Source: CAXRDE01 sp964229355 | GTDB lineage: Bacteria > Cyanobacteriota > Sericytochromatia > UBA7694 | DNA length: 64,000 nucleotides | Assembly (NCBI GenBank): GCA_964229355.1 | Contig: CAXRDE010000009.1 | Coordinates: 147,761 to 211,760, forward strand | Reading direction: 5' to 3' | Shown here: one piece after another, positions 25,206-32,951 of the stretch | Layout of the letters: every line of letters begins with the position of its first letter | Numbering within the stretch: the first letter of the stretch is position 1 | Notes under the pieces: generated by a model | What the model saw: only the letters and a program-made list of their open reading frames with translations | Told to the model about the DNA's origin: nothing | The model's database searches: none | Program-made: the position numbers and the translations under genes

Positions 25206-25235
25206 TTGACGGGTCGATCTCGGATATGCTATGCT
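25206..25235 (+). promoter_or_regulatory. Promoter of coaD
   Basis: TTGACG at 25206-25211, an 18-base spacer, and TATGCT at 25230-25235. The predicted start of transcription is ~25 bases before the coaD ATG. Confidence 0.6.
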
Positions 25236-25267
25236 TTGCCCAATGCCACACAAAGGATTTTTATAGC

Positions 25268-25762
25268 ATGGTAAGAGCACTCTACCCAGGTTCTTTTGAC
25301 CCGGTAACCAAAGGCCACCTGGATATTATGGAACGGGCTTGTCAGCTGTTTGACGAGCTGGTGGTGGCGGTGTCCCATAACATTAGCAAATCCTGTGTTT
25401 TTGATGTCCATGAACGCATGGATATGATCACCCAGAGCACCCAACACCTGAAAAACATTCGCATTACGAGTTGCAGCGAACTCACCGCCGACTTTGCCCG
25501 CGCAGAAGATGCCCAGGTCATTATTCGGGGGTTGCGCGCCGTATCTGACTTTGACGTTGAACTTAAAATGGCCCTTATGAACAAACACCTTAACCAGGAC
25601 TTAGAAACGGTTTTTCTGATGACTCGCGAGCAATATTTGTTTATTAATTCCAGTCTCATTCGAGAAATTGCCCGCTTTCAAGGAAAATTTGAAGAATTTG
25701 TACCGCCATATGTTGTCGAATGTCTCAGAAAAAAATATAATAAAGATGTAAGCAATATTTAA
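25268..25762 (+). CDS. coaD: Phosphopantetheine adenylyltransferase CoaD
   Basis: Transfers AMP to 4'-phosphopantetheine, the fourth step of coenzyme A synthesis. 164 residues from the ATG at 25268, the normal length; an in-frame start at 25076 would add 64 unrelated residues, lies in the divergent gene and precedes the predicted promoter, so it is rejected. The nucleotidyltransferase motif PGSFDPVTKGHLDIMERA (T/HxGH) opens the protein, VIIRGLRAVSDFDVELKMAL holds the conserved RGLR stretch, and LFINSSLIREIARFQG is the ISS-type C-terminal motif. Ribosome site AAAGGA lies ten bases before the ATG. It heads a run with two small coiled-coil/TPR genes. Confidence 0.97.
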   Translation: MVRALYPGSFDPVTKGHLDIMERACQLFDELVVAVSHNISKSCVFDVHERMDMITQSTQHLKNIRITSCSELTADFARAEDAQVIIRGLRAVSDFDVELKMALMNKHLNQDLETVFLMTREQYLFINSSLIREIARFQGKFEEFVPPYVVECLRKKYNKDVSNI

Positions 25763-25775
25763 AGAGACTTTAATC

Positions 25776-26276
25776 ATGACCGCACCTCAAGAATCCAATG
25801 CAAACAATGCGATGGCCCTTATCGATCGACTGGAATCACTGGTTTTAAACAGCCCGCATATTCCCATGACCCGGCGTGTACTCGTGGACGAAGAAGATCT
25901 CTTTGAAATTCTGGATTATTTACGGGAGTACCTTCCCAAGGAAATTCAGGAAGCGCAAAACATCATTGAAAACCAGGCCAATATTCTGCAAGAAGCACGG
26001 GACACCGCCGAGAAAATGGTCAGCAAAACCAAAGAGCGCACCCGCCAATTTCTGCAAGAACATGAGTTAGTACAACAGGCCCAGAAAATGGCAGCTGAAA
26101 CCCGCAAGTCCGTGCAGACCGAAGTCGAAAAGCAGCGCTACGAAGCGGATAAATATTCAGAGCAAGTGCTGGCCGATTTAGAACAAAAAATCAATCGCGC
26201 CCTGACCAAAGTAAAAACAGGCCGTAGTAATCTGGGGCAAACCATGAACGAAACAGCTCAAAAGCTAGGACTTTAA
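25776..26276 (+). CDS. DivIVA-like coiled-coil protein linked to coaD
   Basis: 166 residues, no signal or membrane segment. An N-terminal ordered part (ALIDRLESLVLNSPHIPMTR) with RVLVDEEDLFEILDYLREYL, then an unbroken helical, charged stretch to residue ~150 with heptad-like Leu/Ile/Ala spacing (EAQNIIENQANILQEARD, AQKMAAETRKSVQTEVEK). Proteins of this type sit directly after coaD in many Firmicutes and cyanobacteria and are often annotated as ATP synthase B-like or DivIVA-like; none has a secure function that I know. Gap to coaD is 13 bases, so it is cotranscribed. Confidence 0.8.
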   Translation: MTAPQESNANNAMALIDRLESLVLNSPHIPMTRRVLVDEEDLFEILDYLREYLPKEIQEAQNIIENQANILQEARDTAEKMVSKTKERTRQFLQEHELVQQAQKMAAETRKSVQTEVEKQRYEADKYSEQVLADLEQKINRALTKVKTGRSNLGQTMNETAQKLGL

Positions 26277-26281
26277 TATTC

Positions 26282-26773
26282 ATGCAACGGCCTCCTCAAC
26301 GCCCTGGCGGACGGCCGCTCTCGTCCAAGCCCCTCTCTTCACCTTATCAGCGATACCATCGTCTATGTCTAGACGCAAAAAACTTCTTCGACGCCAAAGA
26401 CTATGACACTGCCTTGCGCATTTATGAAAAAGCCTTAACCGAAGCCCCTGCAGGAGACGCTACAGCTTTGAAAGGGATATGCCGCTGCACGCGCAAACAA
26501 GCGCGTAAAGCACTCAAAAAAGGCAATACCCTTGAAGTACAAAAGCTATTGGAGGCACTTTTCAAGCGGCCTCGCATCGCACCTCTATTGGGGGGCAAAG
26601 ACTATCAGGTGCTGGCAGAAGCTGCCCTTGAAAATGGAGATTTAGTTTGTTGCGCTGAGGCTTTACGTCAGGCTTTAGCCATCAAGCCCGAGCTGGCCGA
26701 GGAGCTACACAACTTACAAAAACGCTTGCGCACCGAACAGCTCCACCAGGACATGAGAGATATGCGTTTTTAA
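26282..26773 (+). CDS. Small TPR-like protein, unknown function
   Basis: 163 residues; soluble. After a basic Pro/Arg-rich start (QRPPQRPGGRPLSSKPLSSP) the sequence YHRLCLDAKNFFDAKDYDTA onward forms a TPR pair (LRIYEKALTEAPAGDATAL), with another repeat-like helix pair near residues 115-145 (VLAEAALENGDLVCCAEALR, QALAIKPELAEELHNLQKRL). It lies 5 bases after the coiled-coil gene, so it belongs to the coaD run. TPRs indicate protein binding, but no partner can be named. It ends four bases before the convergent propeller lipoprotein gene. Confidence 0.75.
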   Translation: MQRPPQRPGGRPLSSKPLSSPYQRYHRLCLDAKNFFDAKDYDTALRIYEKALTEAPAGDATALKGICRCTRKQARKALKKGNTLEVQKLLEALFKRPRIAPLLGGKDYQVLAEAALENGDLVCCAEALRQALAIKPELAEELHNLQKRLRTEQLHQDMRDMRF

Positions 26774-26776
26774 AAT

Positions 26777-28246
26777 CTAGCGACCAAAGGACCGGATTTG
26801 ACGGGCCCAGTTGACTTCAAGGGCGCGCTCAGACCCCTGCGGCAGAACGCTAATCGGCTCAAGGCCCACGGTGCCCATATTGCCTGGGTTGCCGGGAATA
26901 GAGACCACACGAATATCGTCCCCTTGTTTTCTGGCATAGGTAATCCATCGTCCGTCTACAGAGAAAGAAGGAGACGTTTCTACCGTGCCCTCATCGAATT
27001 CCTGGGTAGCAATATTGCCGAAGTTTCCTTCACGGTTTAACCCCGGATTTGCGGTGTTGGGTTGATTGACCGGCGCAGGGGTGCCAGGCACAGGCCCCGT
27101 ACTGCTGTCAGGCAAGCCCGAGCCGGTACCCGGCTGAAAAGGAATCAAACTGGGAATATCGATGGTACTCAAAGCCACCGACCAAATTTTCTGAAAATCA
27201 AAGATCTGCTGAGCCTGTCGGGACAAATACTTACGGCTATAGACAATGCGATCACCCAGCGGTGAAAATTCAGGCTGGAAGGCGCCCTTGTCAGGGACCG
27301 TTTCGTACGTCAATTGCAGCAAGCGGCCCGAAGCAATATCGAGCTGCCAGAGGTTGTTAAAGTTCTGAATTTTGTTTTGCGAAAAGTTACTGCGATAGAT
27401 AATCGAACGACCGTCAGGGGACCACACGGGCTCCTGATCGTTTCCTGGTGTACTGGCCAATTGCTGCATGTTTTGACCCAGAGCACTCACACGCCAGATG
27501 TTAAAGGCATCGCCTCGCTCATCAAAGCCCTGGCCGTTGCGGTTACTCAAACGATCCGACGAAAACACCAGGTTTAAGTTAAGATCTGCACCAATAGGTG
27601 CCCAGGAAGGATCACGGTTAAAAGAACCGCCGCTGCCCGTTAAAATGGTCACGTTGCCCGCAGCGTCTTGCATACGCACCTGAGACGAACCATCACCAGG
27701 ATAGTAGGTATAGGCCAGGTAGCGACCATTGGGTGAAATCGCGGGCTGACGACCCACCGCAATCTGCTGAGAAGGCGTACTGGAGCCCAGCCCCTGCACA
27801 CCGGCAATTTTAATGACACCGTTGTCATAATCTCCCAGGTCGGTACCCGCTGCCGGCGCCTCTACGTATGCCAAACCATCGCCCAGAATCAGCAACGGAC
27901 GTTGTTGTTGAGGCAGGTTGACCCGATCAGTGCGGTCATACACCGTCACGGTAATCATGTCCTCACCTCCGGTAAAGGGCGCAATATACTCTGCCTGAGG
28001 GGAAAGGGGATTGGAGGCGATGATTTGACCGCGGTTGGCCACAAAGCGATACTCCAGCTCATGACCACAGGGATCACCGCTAATGACTTGAATCGGTACC
28101 CGCTGATTAATACCCACACTCTGGCTATTCAGGGCAATCTGGTAAAAGGGCTGTGTTACGCACAATGGGTTTGGCCCGCCACAGCTCATGAAGCTCACAG
28201 AGGTTAAGCCCAGAAGGGCACTTGCCAGTAGATATCTAGAGAACAT
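26777..28246 (-). CDS. TolB/PD40-like beta-propeller lipoprotein
   Basis: 489 residues with lipobox FMSC (Cys22). After a beta-sandwich-like N-terminal domain (residues ~30-120) the protein contains WD40-like PD40 blades typical of TolB: AISPNGRYLAYTYYPGDGSS, NRDPSWAPIGADLNLNLVFS, DQEPVWSPDGRSIIYRSNFS, FQPEFSPLGDRIVYSRKYLS and ETSPSFSVDGRWITYARKQG. A Pro/Gly/Asn linker (~residues 385-420) splits the last blades. Lone lipid-anchored propellers of this kind usually bind other envelope proteins or polymers; it is not the TolB of a tol operon since no tol or pal gene is adjacent. Confidence 0.85.
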   Translation of the reverse strand: MFSRYLLASALLGLTSVSFMSCGGPNPLCVTQPFYQIALNSQSVGINQRVPIQVISGDPCGHELEYRFVANRGQIIASNPLSPQAEYIAPFTGGEDMITVTVYDRTDRVNLPQQQRPLLILGDGLAYVEAPAAGTDLGDYDNGVIKIAGVQGLGSSTPSQQIAVGRQPAISPNGRYLAYTYYPGDGSSQVRMQDAAGNVTILTGSGGSFNRDPSWAPIGADLNLNLVFSSDRLSNRNGQGFDERGDAFNIWRVSALGQNMQQLASTPGNDQEPVWSPDGRSIIYRSNFSQNKIQNFNNLWQLDIASGRLLQLTYETVPDKGAFQPEFSPLGDRIVYSRKYLSRQAQQIFDFQKIWSVALSTIDIPSLIPFQPGTGSGLPDSSTGPVPGTPAPVNQPNTANPGLNREGNFGNIATQEFDEGTVETSPSFSVDGRWITYARKQGDDIRVVSIPGNPGNMGTVGLEPISVLPQGSERALEVNWARQIRSFGR

Positions 28247-28348
28247 AGTCCAATTCCATTTCGCAGTGTTTTCGGTTCACGGGTAAGCTATAAAGACGCC
28301 TAAAAGATGAATATTGTTTCAATTATAGCATTGACCGTTGGTTTCTAA

Positions 28349-28385
28349 TAAAAAACCACCGCAGTGTTAAAGCATATGCGGTGGT
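28349..28385 (-). terminator. Rho-independent terminator of the repeat lipoprotein gene
   Basis: On the minus strand ACCACCGCA (28385-28377) pairs with TGCGGTGGT (28363-28355) and is followed by a T run. It lies 27 bases after the stop of the 28413-29195 gene. Confidence 0.85.
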
Positions 28386-28412
28386 AGCGTAGAGATAATA
28401 AAAAAGCTTTCC

Positions 28413-29195
28413 TTATTTACCCAGGCCGACGAGCTTGCCGACGCTGCCCAGAATGGAGCTGATGCCACCGCTGGAGTCTTTCAAAAGTTTGTCTTTGATC
28501 AGTTTGCTCAGGGTGCTGTCCTGTGCCATCAGGGTTTGTTGATCCTGAGGAAGAATGGTGTTCCACACCTCGCGGGCATAACTGCGATCTTCGTCGCCAG
28601 CATAGCCTTCGAGTAAGGTTTTAATAATTAAGCTGCGGTGATCCAGAGGGGATTGACCCAGCGCTTGAGGAATAGAGATGGCTTTGAGGGCGTCGCGCAC
28701 CACATCGTCAGACTTGAGTGCTCCGTAACCGCCTGCAGCCTGAATTTTGCTGATAATTTCTTGAGAAACATTGCTCACCATCATAGGCTGACCGGTCATG
28801 GGGTCAATTTGGGGAGCGCCGTTAACATAACCGGTGTTGGAGCCGTATGCGCCGTTGGTATAACCCCCGTTCGTATAGCCCGTATTGGAGCCATAACCGC
28901 CAGTGGCGTAAGGGTCAGCTGCGTAACCGGTGTTTGAACCATAACCACCGGTAGCATAAGGGTCAGCAGCATAACCGGTGTTGGAGCCATAGCCACCGTT
29001 GGCGTAAGGGTCTGTGTAAGAAGGTGTTGAGGCATAACCACCGCCCGTTGCGTAACCTGTGCCAGCATTATATCCGCCGTTGGCGTAACCCGCTTGTCCA
29101 GGCATCACCTGACCGGGCATCATTTGCTGTCCACCGCCACAACCCACCAGAAGAAGGGTTTGGAGAACTGAAAGGGCTAAAATTACTTTTTTCAT
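28413..29195 (-). CDS. Lipoprotein with Tyr/Gly/Asn tandem repeats
   Basis: 260 residues. A lipoprotein signal ends at Cys19 (LLVGC), followed by a Gly/Gln/Met stretch, then four 16-residue units rich in Gly, Tyr, Asn and Ala (residues ~62-125; DPYATGGYGSNTGYAA). The C-terminal half (QIDPMTGQPMMVSNVSQEII, then SKIQAAGGYGALKSDDVVRD onward) is non-repetitive and helical, ending in a Gly-rich tail. No family recognised. Tyr/Gly repeats on an anchored stalk suggest a surface-exposed or cell-wall-spanning fibre, but that is inference. GAGG precedes the ATG; -10 TATAAT is 29224-29229 on the minus strand. Confidence 0.8.
   Translation of the reverse strand: MKKVILALSVLQTLLLVGCGGGQQMMPGQVMPGQAGYANGGYNAGTGYATGGGYASTPSYTDPYANGGYGSNTGYAADPYATGGYGSNTGYAADPYATGGYGSNTGYTNGGYTNGAYGSNTGYVNGAPQIDPMTGQPMMVSNVSQEIISKIQAAGGYGALKSDDVVRDALKAISIPQALGQSPLDHRSLIIKTLLEGYAGDEDRSYAREVWNTILPQDQQTLMAQDSTLSKLIKDKLLKDSSGGISSILGSVGKLVGLGK
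28821..29012 (-). repeat. Four tandem 48-base coding repeats
   Basis: The units encode the 16-residue repeats of the lipoprotein at residues 62-125. Units 2 and 3 are nearly the same in DNA; the last unit is the most worn. Recent slippage or recombination could change the copy number between strains. Confidence 0.8.
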
Positions 29196-29223
29196 TGTGT
29201 CTTACCTCAACGCTATTAATTTC

Positions 29224-29229
29224 ATTATA
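29224..29229 (-). promoter_or_regulatory. -10 element of the repeat lipoprotein gene
   Basis: The minus strand reads TATAAT here, about 30 bases before the ATG at 29195, with GAGG as ribosome site between them. The -35 region is not convincing. Confidence 0.45.
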
Positions 29230-29410
29230 GGGGACTTTTCACCGTTCGTTATTATATTTAGGTTAAGAGCAGGGTAAAAAGCACTTAATTTAACACATTG
29301 GGCTTCTGCTTTGCTTTCTGGACAGCCTGCTTCCCTGCGTTTTGCTTTTGTGATACCATCCATGTGAATTCATTAATTGATTAAATAAAGCGTTAGGCGA
29401 GGAGCACTCC

Positions 29411-30172
29411 ATGAAAAAATACCTGTTAGCACTATCTCTGTGCCTGAGTGGCGTGGGTGTTTCTCAACAGGTCCTGGCGCAATCCCTGCCCGAACAAGAG
29501 TTTCGCCTGACCTTGCCCGAGCGCAAACTGCCTCACACCAAAACCTTTCGAGCCTCTCTGATGGATCAAGGGATTAGCGACATTTCTCGCACCACCCTCC
29601 TGCAGCTTAATTACCGTGAGCTCCTGCCCACCGATGACACCCACACCCAGGGGTACATCCTTCAAGCCAATTTACAGCATACTTTTGGCAGCCACCCGGC
29701 CCTTTTAAACCGTTTTGTTACCGAAGAGGCGGCAGGATGGTATCCCACCTTTAACGATCTGTCGGCAGGCGTGGGTTACCGCTTTGCGTTTGCAAACTTT
29801 GCCCTTATTCCCCAGGCCAACTTTCGAGATGTGTTTGCGTTGGGCAACGATGTTAACCAGCATCTGATCGGTTTAGAGCCCGGATTACGGTTAGAATATT
29901 GGATCTACCCTGAAGTGGCTCGCCTATCGGTAGATTATGGCTTTAACGTGCCTGTTTTGCACCTGGCCAATCAAACCAGCAATATTTCACCCTTTACCCT
30001 GAGTATGCAACGGGTGTACACCGAACTGAGCTATCGCCTATTTGAAAACATTGATGTTTTTTCGGGCTTTTATTGGGAACAAATCCCCGCTCAACTGGGC
30101 TCAGGACGTATTACCACCACTGAGTTGTCAAATTTAAGTGGTTTTGTGGTGGGCGCAGGGCTTTCTTTTTAA
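29411..30172 (+). CDS. Predicted outer-membrane beta-barrel protein
   Basis: 253 residues with a cleavable signal peptide (MKKYLLALSLCLSGVGVSQQ, cut near VLA-QS). The mature protein is built of alternating hydrophobic strands with aromatic ends (DLSAGVGYRFAFANFALIPQ, LRLEYWIYPEVARLSVDYGF, VYTELSYRLFENIDVFSGFY) and ends in FVVGAGLSF, the C-terminal Phe typical of proteins inserted by the BAM machine. An eight- to ten-stranded barrel fits this length. No named porin family recognised. GAGGAG precedes the ATG. Confidence 0.8.
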   Translation: MKKYLLALSLCLSGVGVSQQVLAQSLPEQEFRLTLPERKLPHTKTFRASLMDQGISDISRTTLLQLNYRELLPTDDTHTQGYILQANLQHTFGSHPALLNRFVTEEAAGWYPTFNDLSAGVGYRFAFANFALIPQANFRDVFALGNDVNQHLIGLEPGLRLEYWIYPEVARLSVDYGFNVPVLHLANQTSNISPFTLSMQRVYTELSYRLFENIDVFSGFYWEQIPAQLGSGRITTTELSNLSGFVVGAGLSF

Positions 30173-30189
30173 AAAGGCCCTGAGTTTTT
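30157..30189 (+). terminator. Possible terminator overlapping the end of the barrel gene
   Basis: AGGGCTTT (30157) pairs with the complementary stretch up to GGCCCT (30181), followed by GAGTTTTT. The stop codon of the barrel gene lies in the loop region, so this hairpin would end that message just before the rpsO promoter. Confidence 0.5.
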
Positions 30190-30202
30190 CATCCCTTTGC
30201 CC

Positions 30203-30231
30203 TTGTGAGCCGTTCGTCCTCCTGTTACAAT
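30203..30231 (+). promoter_or_regulatory. Promoter of the rpsO-pnp operon
   Basis: TTGTGA at 30203-30208, a 17-base spacer, and TACAAT at 30226-30231 with an upstream TG (extended -10). It gives a leader of about 135 bases to the rpsO ATG. Confidence 0.7.
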
Positions 30232-30267
30232 ACACGGGACTAAAAATCATAAAAATGATCGTAAATA

Positions 30268-30340
30268 TCCCTATTTACATGCGTCAAAAGCGCATCAAAC
30301 GCTGGTTAACGCACATCCTCCTCAAAGAGCAAAATAGGGA
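30268..30340 (+). promoter_or_regulatory. Structured rpsO leader, possible S15 autoregulatory site
   Basis: TCCCTATTT (30268-30276) can pair with AAATAGGGA (30332-30340), enclosing a hairpin ATGCG/CGCAT (30279-30295), which gives a junction-like fold. Ribosomal protein S15 is known to repress its own mRNA in several bacteria through leader folds that differ between phyla. The ribosome site GAGG lies 17 bases before the ATG, unusually far. Confidence 0.4.
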
Positions 30341-30372
30341 ATCAGTATATAGAGGTTAGTTAAAATAAAGTT

Positions 30373-30669
30373 ATGGCACTGACTAAAGACAATAAACAAG
30401 AAATCATCGGCAAATTCCGTGTTAATGAAGCCGACAGTGGTTCTCCCGAAGTTCAAATTGCGTTGTTAACCGCACGTATTACCGAACTTACCGAGCACCT
30501 GAACGAACACAAAAAAGACTTTTCGACCCGTCGTGGCCTGATCAAAATGGTCGGTCGCCGTCGTAAATTGCTGCGCTACTTAAACAAACACTCACTGGAG
30601 CGCTACACCGGTTTAATCGAAACCCTCGGTTTAACCCGTGAAGACGCAAAAGTTAGGAAGTCTGCATGA
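30373..30669 (+). CDS. rpsO: 30S ribosomal protein S15
   Basis: Binds 16S rRNA and nucleates the platform of the small subunit. 98 residues, nine more than usual because of a C-terminal TREDAKVRKSA tail. The family signature is plain: SGSPEVQIALLTARITELTE, LNEHKKDFSTRRGLIKMV and GRRRKLLRYLNKHSLERYTG. The ATG at 30373 follows an in-frame stop, so no earlier start exists, though the GAGG site is 17 bases away. ATGA overlap with pnp, the classic rpsO-pnp arrangement. Confidence 0.98.
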   Translation: MALTKDNKQEIIGKFRVNEADSGSPEVQIALLTARITELTEHLNEHKKDFSTRRGLIKMVGRRRKLLRYLNKHSLERYTGLIETLGLTREDAKVRKSA

Positions 30670-32951
30670 GCGAAGTCAAAGCATTAGAAATTCAAGTAGG
30701 CCGCGATACCATCCGTTTCGAAACCGGTGAAGTCGCGCCTCTGGCCAGCGGATCTGTCATGGTGAGCTCCGGCGACAACATGATGATGGTAGCGGCCGTT
30801 GTTTCTAAGGAACAGAAAGATCTTGACTTTTTCCCCCTGACCGTTGATTACGAAAGCAAAATGTATGCTGTAGGCCGTTTTCCTGGTGGATTTATTCGCC
30901 GCGAAGGCCGCCCCTCTGAAAACGCCATCCTATCTGCCCGTGTCACCGACCGCCAGATTCGTCCCCTGTTTCCAGATGGATTCCGTAACGATGTGCAAGT
31001 GATTGCCCATCTGCTTTCCAGCGACCAGGAAAACCAAACCGACATTCTCGGCATGTTGGGCGCCTCTGCAGCCCTGAGCATCTCTGAGATTCCCTTCAAC
31101 GGCCCCACGGCCGCCGTCCGCATTGGACGCATTGACGGTGAGTGGATCATCAACCCCACTTTTACCGAAGTTTCTGAAGGTGAGCTAGACCTCATCGTCG
31201 CGGGCACCCGTGACTCCATTAACATGGTAGAAGCTGGCGCCAAAATGCTGACCGAAGCCGAAATGCTTGAAGCCATTGCATTGGGCCAACAAGAAATCAA
31301 CAAAATCGTTGATCAAATTAGCGCCTGGGCAGCAGAAGTGGGCAAACCCAAAATGGAGTATGTCCCTTATAAAGTGGACGAAACCCTCTTCGGCTTTATT
31401 TCTGAAAAATGCGGTTCCGCCATTCAAGAGGCCATGCAGATTGCTGATAACAGCGATCGTGGCCAACGCATCAAAGAAATTCGCGAAGCCCTGAAAGCTG
31501 AAATTGCTCAACTGCCCGAAGACAGTGAGCTGGCCGCTCTATTTGCCAGCCGCTCAAAAGATATCGGCAATGCTTTTTACAAGTTAGAAAAGCACTATAT
31601 GCGTGCAGCAATTTTAGACAAAGGCTTACGGGTAGACGGCCGCAAACCTGCGGATGTTCGTCATATCACCTGCAAAGTCGGCTTTGTACCTCGCACCCAC
31701 GGTTCAGCTCTATTTACCCGTGGAAACACCCAGGCCATGTCTTTGGCCACCCTGGGCTCCATGAGCGACGCTCAAATGCTCGACAACACCGAGCCTGAGG
31801 TATCTAAGCACTACCTGCACCACTATAACTTCCCCGGCTATTGCGTCGGTGAACCCAAGCCGCAGCGGAGCTCCAGCCGCCGGGAAATCGGACACGGAAA
31901 TTTGGCCGAACGCGCCATTATTCCTGTGTTGCCCAGCCAGGAAGAGTTCCCCTATGCTTTACGGGTTGTCTCTGAAGTCATGGCCTCTAACGGTTCTTCT
32001 TCAATGGCCAGTACCTGCGGAAGCACCTTAACTTTGATGGACGCAGGCGTTCCCATCAAGGCGATGGTCGGTGGTGTTGCCATGGGCCTGATTAAAGAAG
32101 GCGATCGCTTTGAAGTCTTAACAGACATTCAGGGTGTAGAAGATCACCTGGGCGACATGGACTTTAAAGTCACAGGAACCCCCGAAGGCATTACCGCACT
32201 GCAAATGGACATCAAGATTGATGGTTTATCTCAAGAAATTCTTGAAAAAGCCTTAGAGCAAGCCCGTCAAGGCCGCTTACACATTCTTGAAAAAATGCGT
32301 GAAGCCATCGATAAGCCACGGGAAGAGCTGTCTCAGTACGCACCCCGCATTATCACCATGAAAATCGATCCTGAGAAGATTGGTGATGTCATTGGCCCTG
32401 GTGGAAAAATGATCAAGCAGATCGTTGAAGAAACCGGCGTAAAAATTGACATTGAAGATAGTGGTTTGGTGTACATCGTGACACCCGATGGCGAGTCTGC
32501 AGAAGCCGCTCAAAAGTGGATTCGCGAACTCACCGCAGAAGCAGAAGTGGGCAAGTCCTACGCAGGAAAAGTTGTACGCTTGACTACCTTTGGTGCCTTT
32601 ATTGAAGTGCTGCCTAAGGTCGACGGCTTACTGCACATTTCTAAAGTGCCTGGCCGCCCCCGCAATATCGAAGATGTCTTCTCTGTGGGTGAAACCGTGC
32701 AGGTCAAAGTTGACGAGATCGACTCTCAAAAACGCGTTAACCTCATGTTAGACCAGGAAGTTGAAGTACCTGAGTCTGCCATGTCCGATCGTTACGAGCC
32801 CCGTGGTGACCGCGGAGAGCGCAGTGATCGTGGCGATCGCGGCAACCGTCGTGAAGGCGGACGTCCCGGTTACGGAAACAACAACCGCGGCGGATCTGGC
32901 TCTCGCTCTCGCAGCGGCAGTGGTGGTGGTGGACAACGCCGCCGTCCCTAA
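30666..32951 (+). CDS. pnp: Polyribonucleotide nucleotidyltransferase (PNPase)
   Basis: 3'-5' exoribonuclease and RNA tail-adding enzyme of the degradosome type. 761 residues with the full set: two RNase PH domains (DFFPLTVDYESKMYAVGRFP; GRFPGGFIRREGRPSENAIL; later GSSSMASTCGSTLTLMDAGV), a KH domain (KIGDVIGPGGKMIKQIVEET) and an S1 domain (GKVVRLTTFGAFIEVLPKVD). It ends in an Arg/Gly/Asp/Ser-rich tail (PRGDRGERSDRGDRGNRREG) likely to be a flexible RNA- or protein-binding extension. It starts within the rpsO stop. Confidence 0.98.
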   Translation: MSEVKALEIQVGRDTIRFETGEVAPLASGSVMVSSGDNMMMVAAVVSKEQKDLDFFPLTVDYESKMYAVGRFPGGFIRREGRPSENAILSARVTDRQIRPLFPDGFRNDVQVIAHLLSSDQENQTDILGMLGASAALSISEIPFNGPTAAVRIGRIDGEWIINPTFTEVSEGELDLIVAGTRDSINMVEAGAKMLTEAEMLEAIALGQQEINKIVDQISAWAAEVGKPKMEYVPYKVDETLFGFISEKCGSAIQEAMQIADNSDRGQRIKEIREALKAEIAQLPEDSELAALFASRSKDIGNAFYKLEKHYMRAAILDKGLRVDGRKPADVRHITCKVGFVPRTHGSALFTRGNTQAMSLATLGSMSDAQMLDNTEPEVSKHYLHHYNFPGYCVGEPKPQRSSSRREIGHGNLAERAIIPVLPSQEEFPYALRVVSEVMASNGSSSMASTCGSTLTLMDAGVPIKAMVGGVAMGLIKEGDRFEVLTDIQGVEDHLGDMDFKVTGTPEGITALQMDIKIDGLSQEILEKALEQARQGRLHILEKMREAIDKPREELSQYAPRIITMKIDPEKIGDVIGPGGKMIKQIVEETGVKIDIEDSGLVYIVTPDGESAEAAQKWIRELTAEAEVGKSYAGKVVRLTTFGAFIEVLPKVDGLLHISKVPGRPRNIEDVFSVGETVQVKVDEIDSQKRVNLMLDQEVEVPESAMSDRYEPRGDRGERSDRGDRGNRREGGRPGYGNNNRGGSGSRSRSGSGGGGQRRRP

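Noticed and set aside
25076..25267. 64-residue N-terminal extension of coaD
   Set aside because: It precedes the predicted promoter and overlaps the divergent gene; CoaD normally starts at MVRALYPGSFDP.
28821..29012. Regular 48-base units as a possible CRISPR array
   Set aside because: Units are directly joined, in frame and encode a Tyr/Gly repeat; no spacers and no cas genes.
30848..31303. 151-residue minus-strand frame opposite pnp
   Set aside because: Antisense shadow of strongly conserved PNPase codons; Ser/Arg-rich with no domain.
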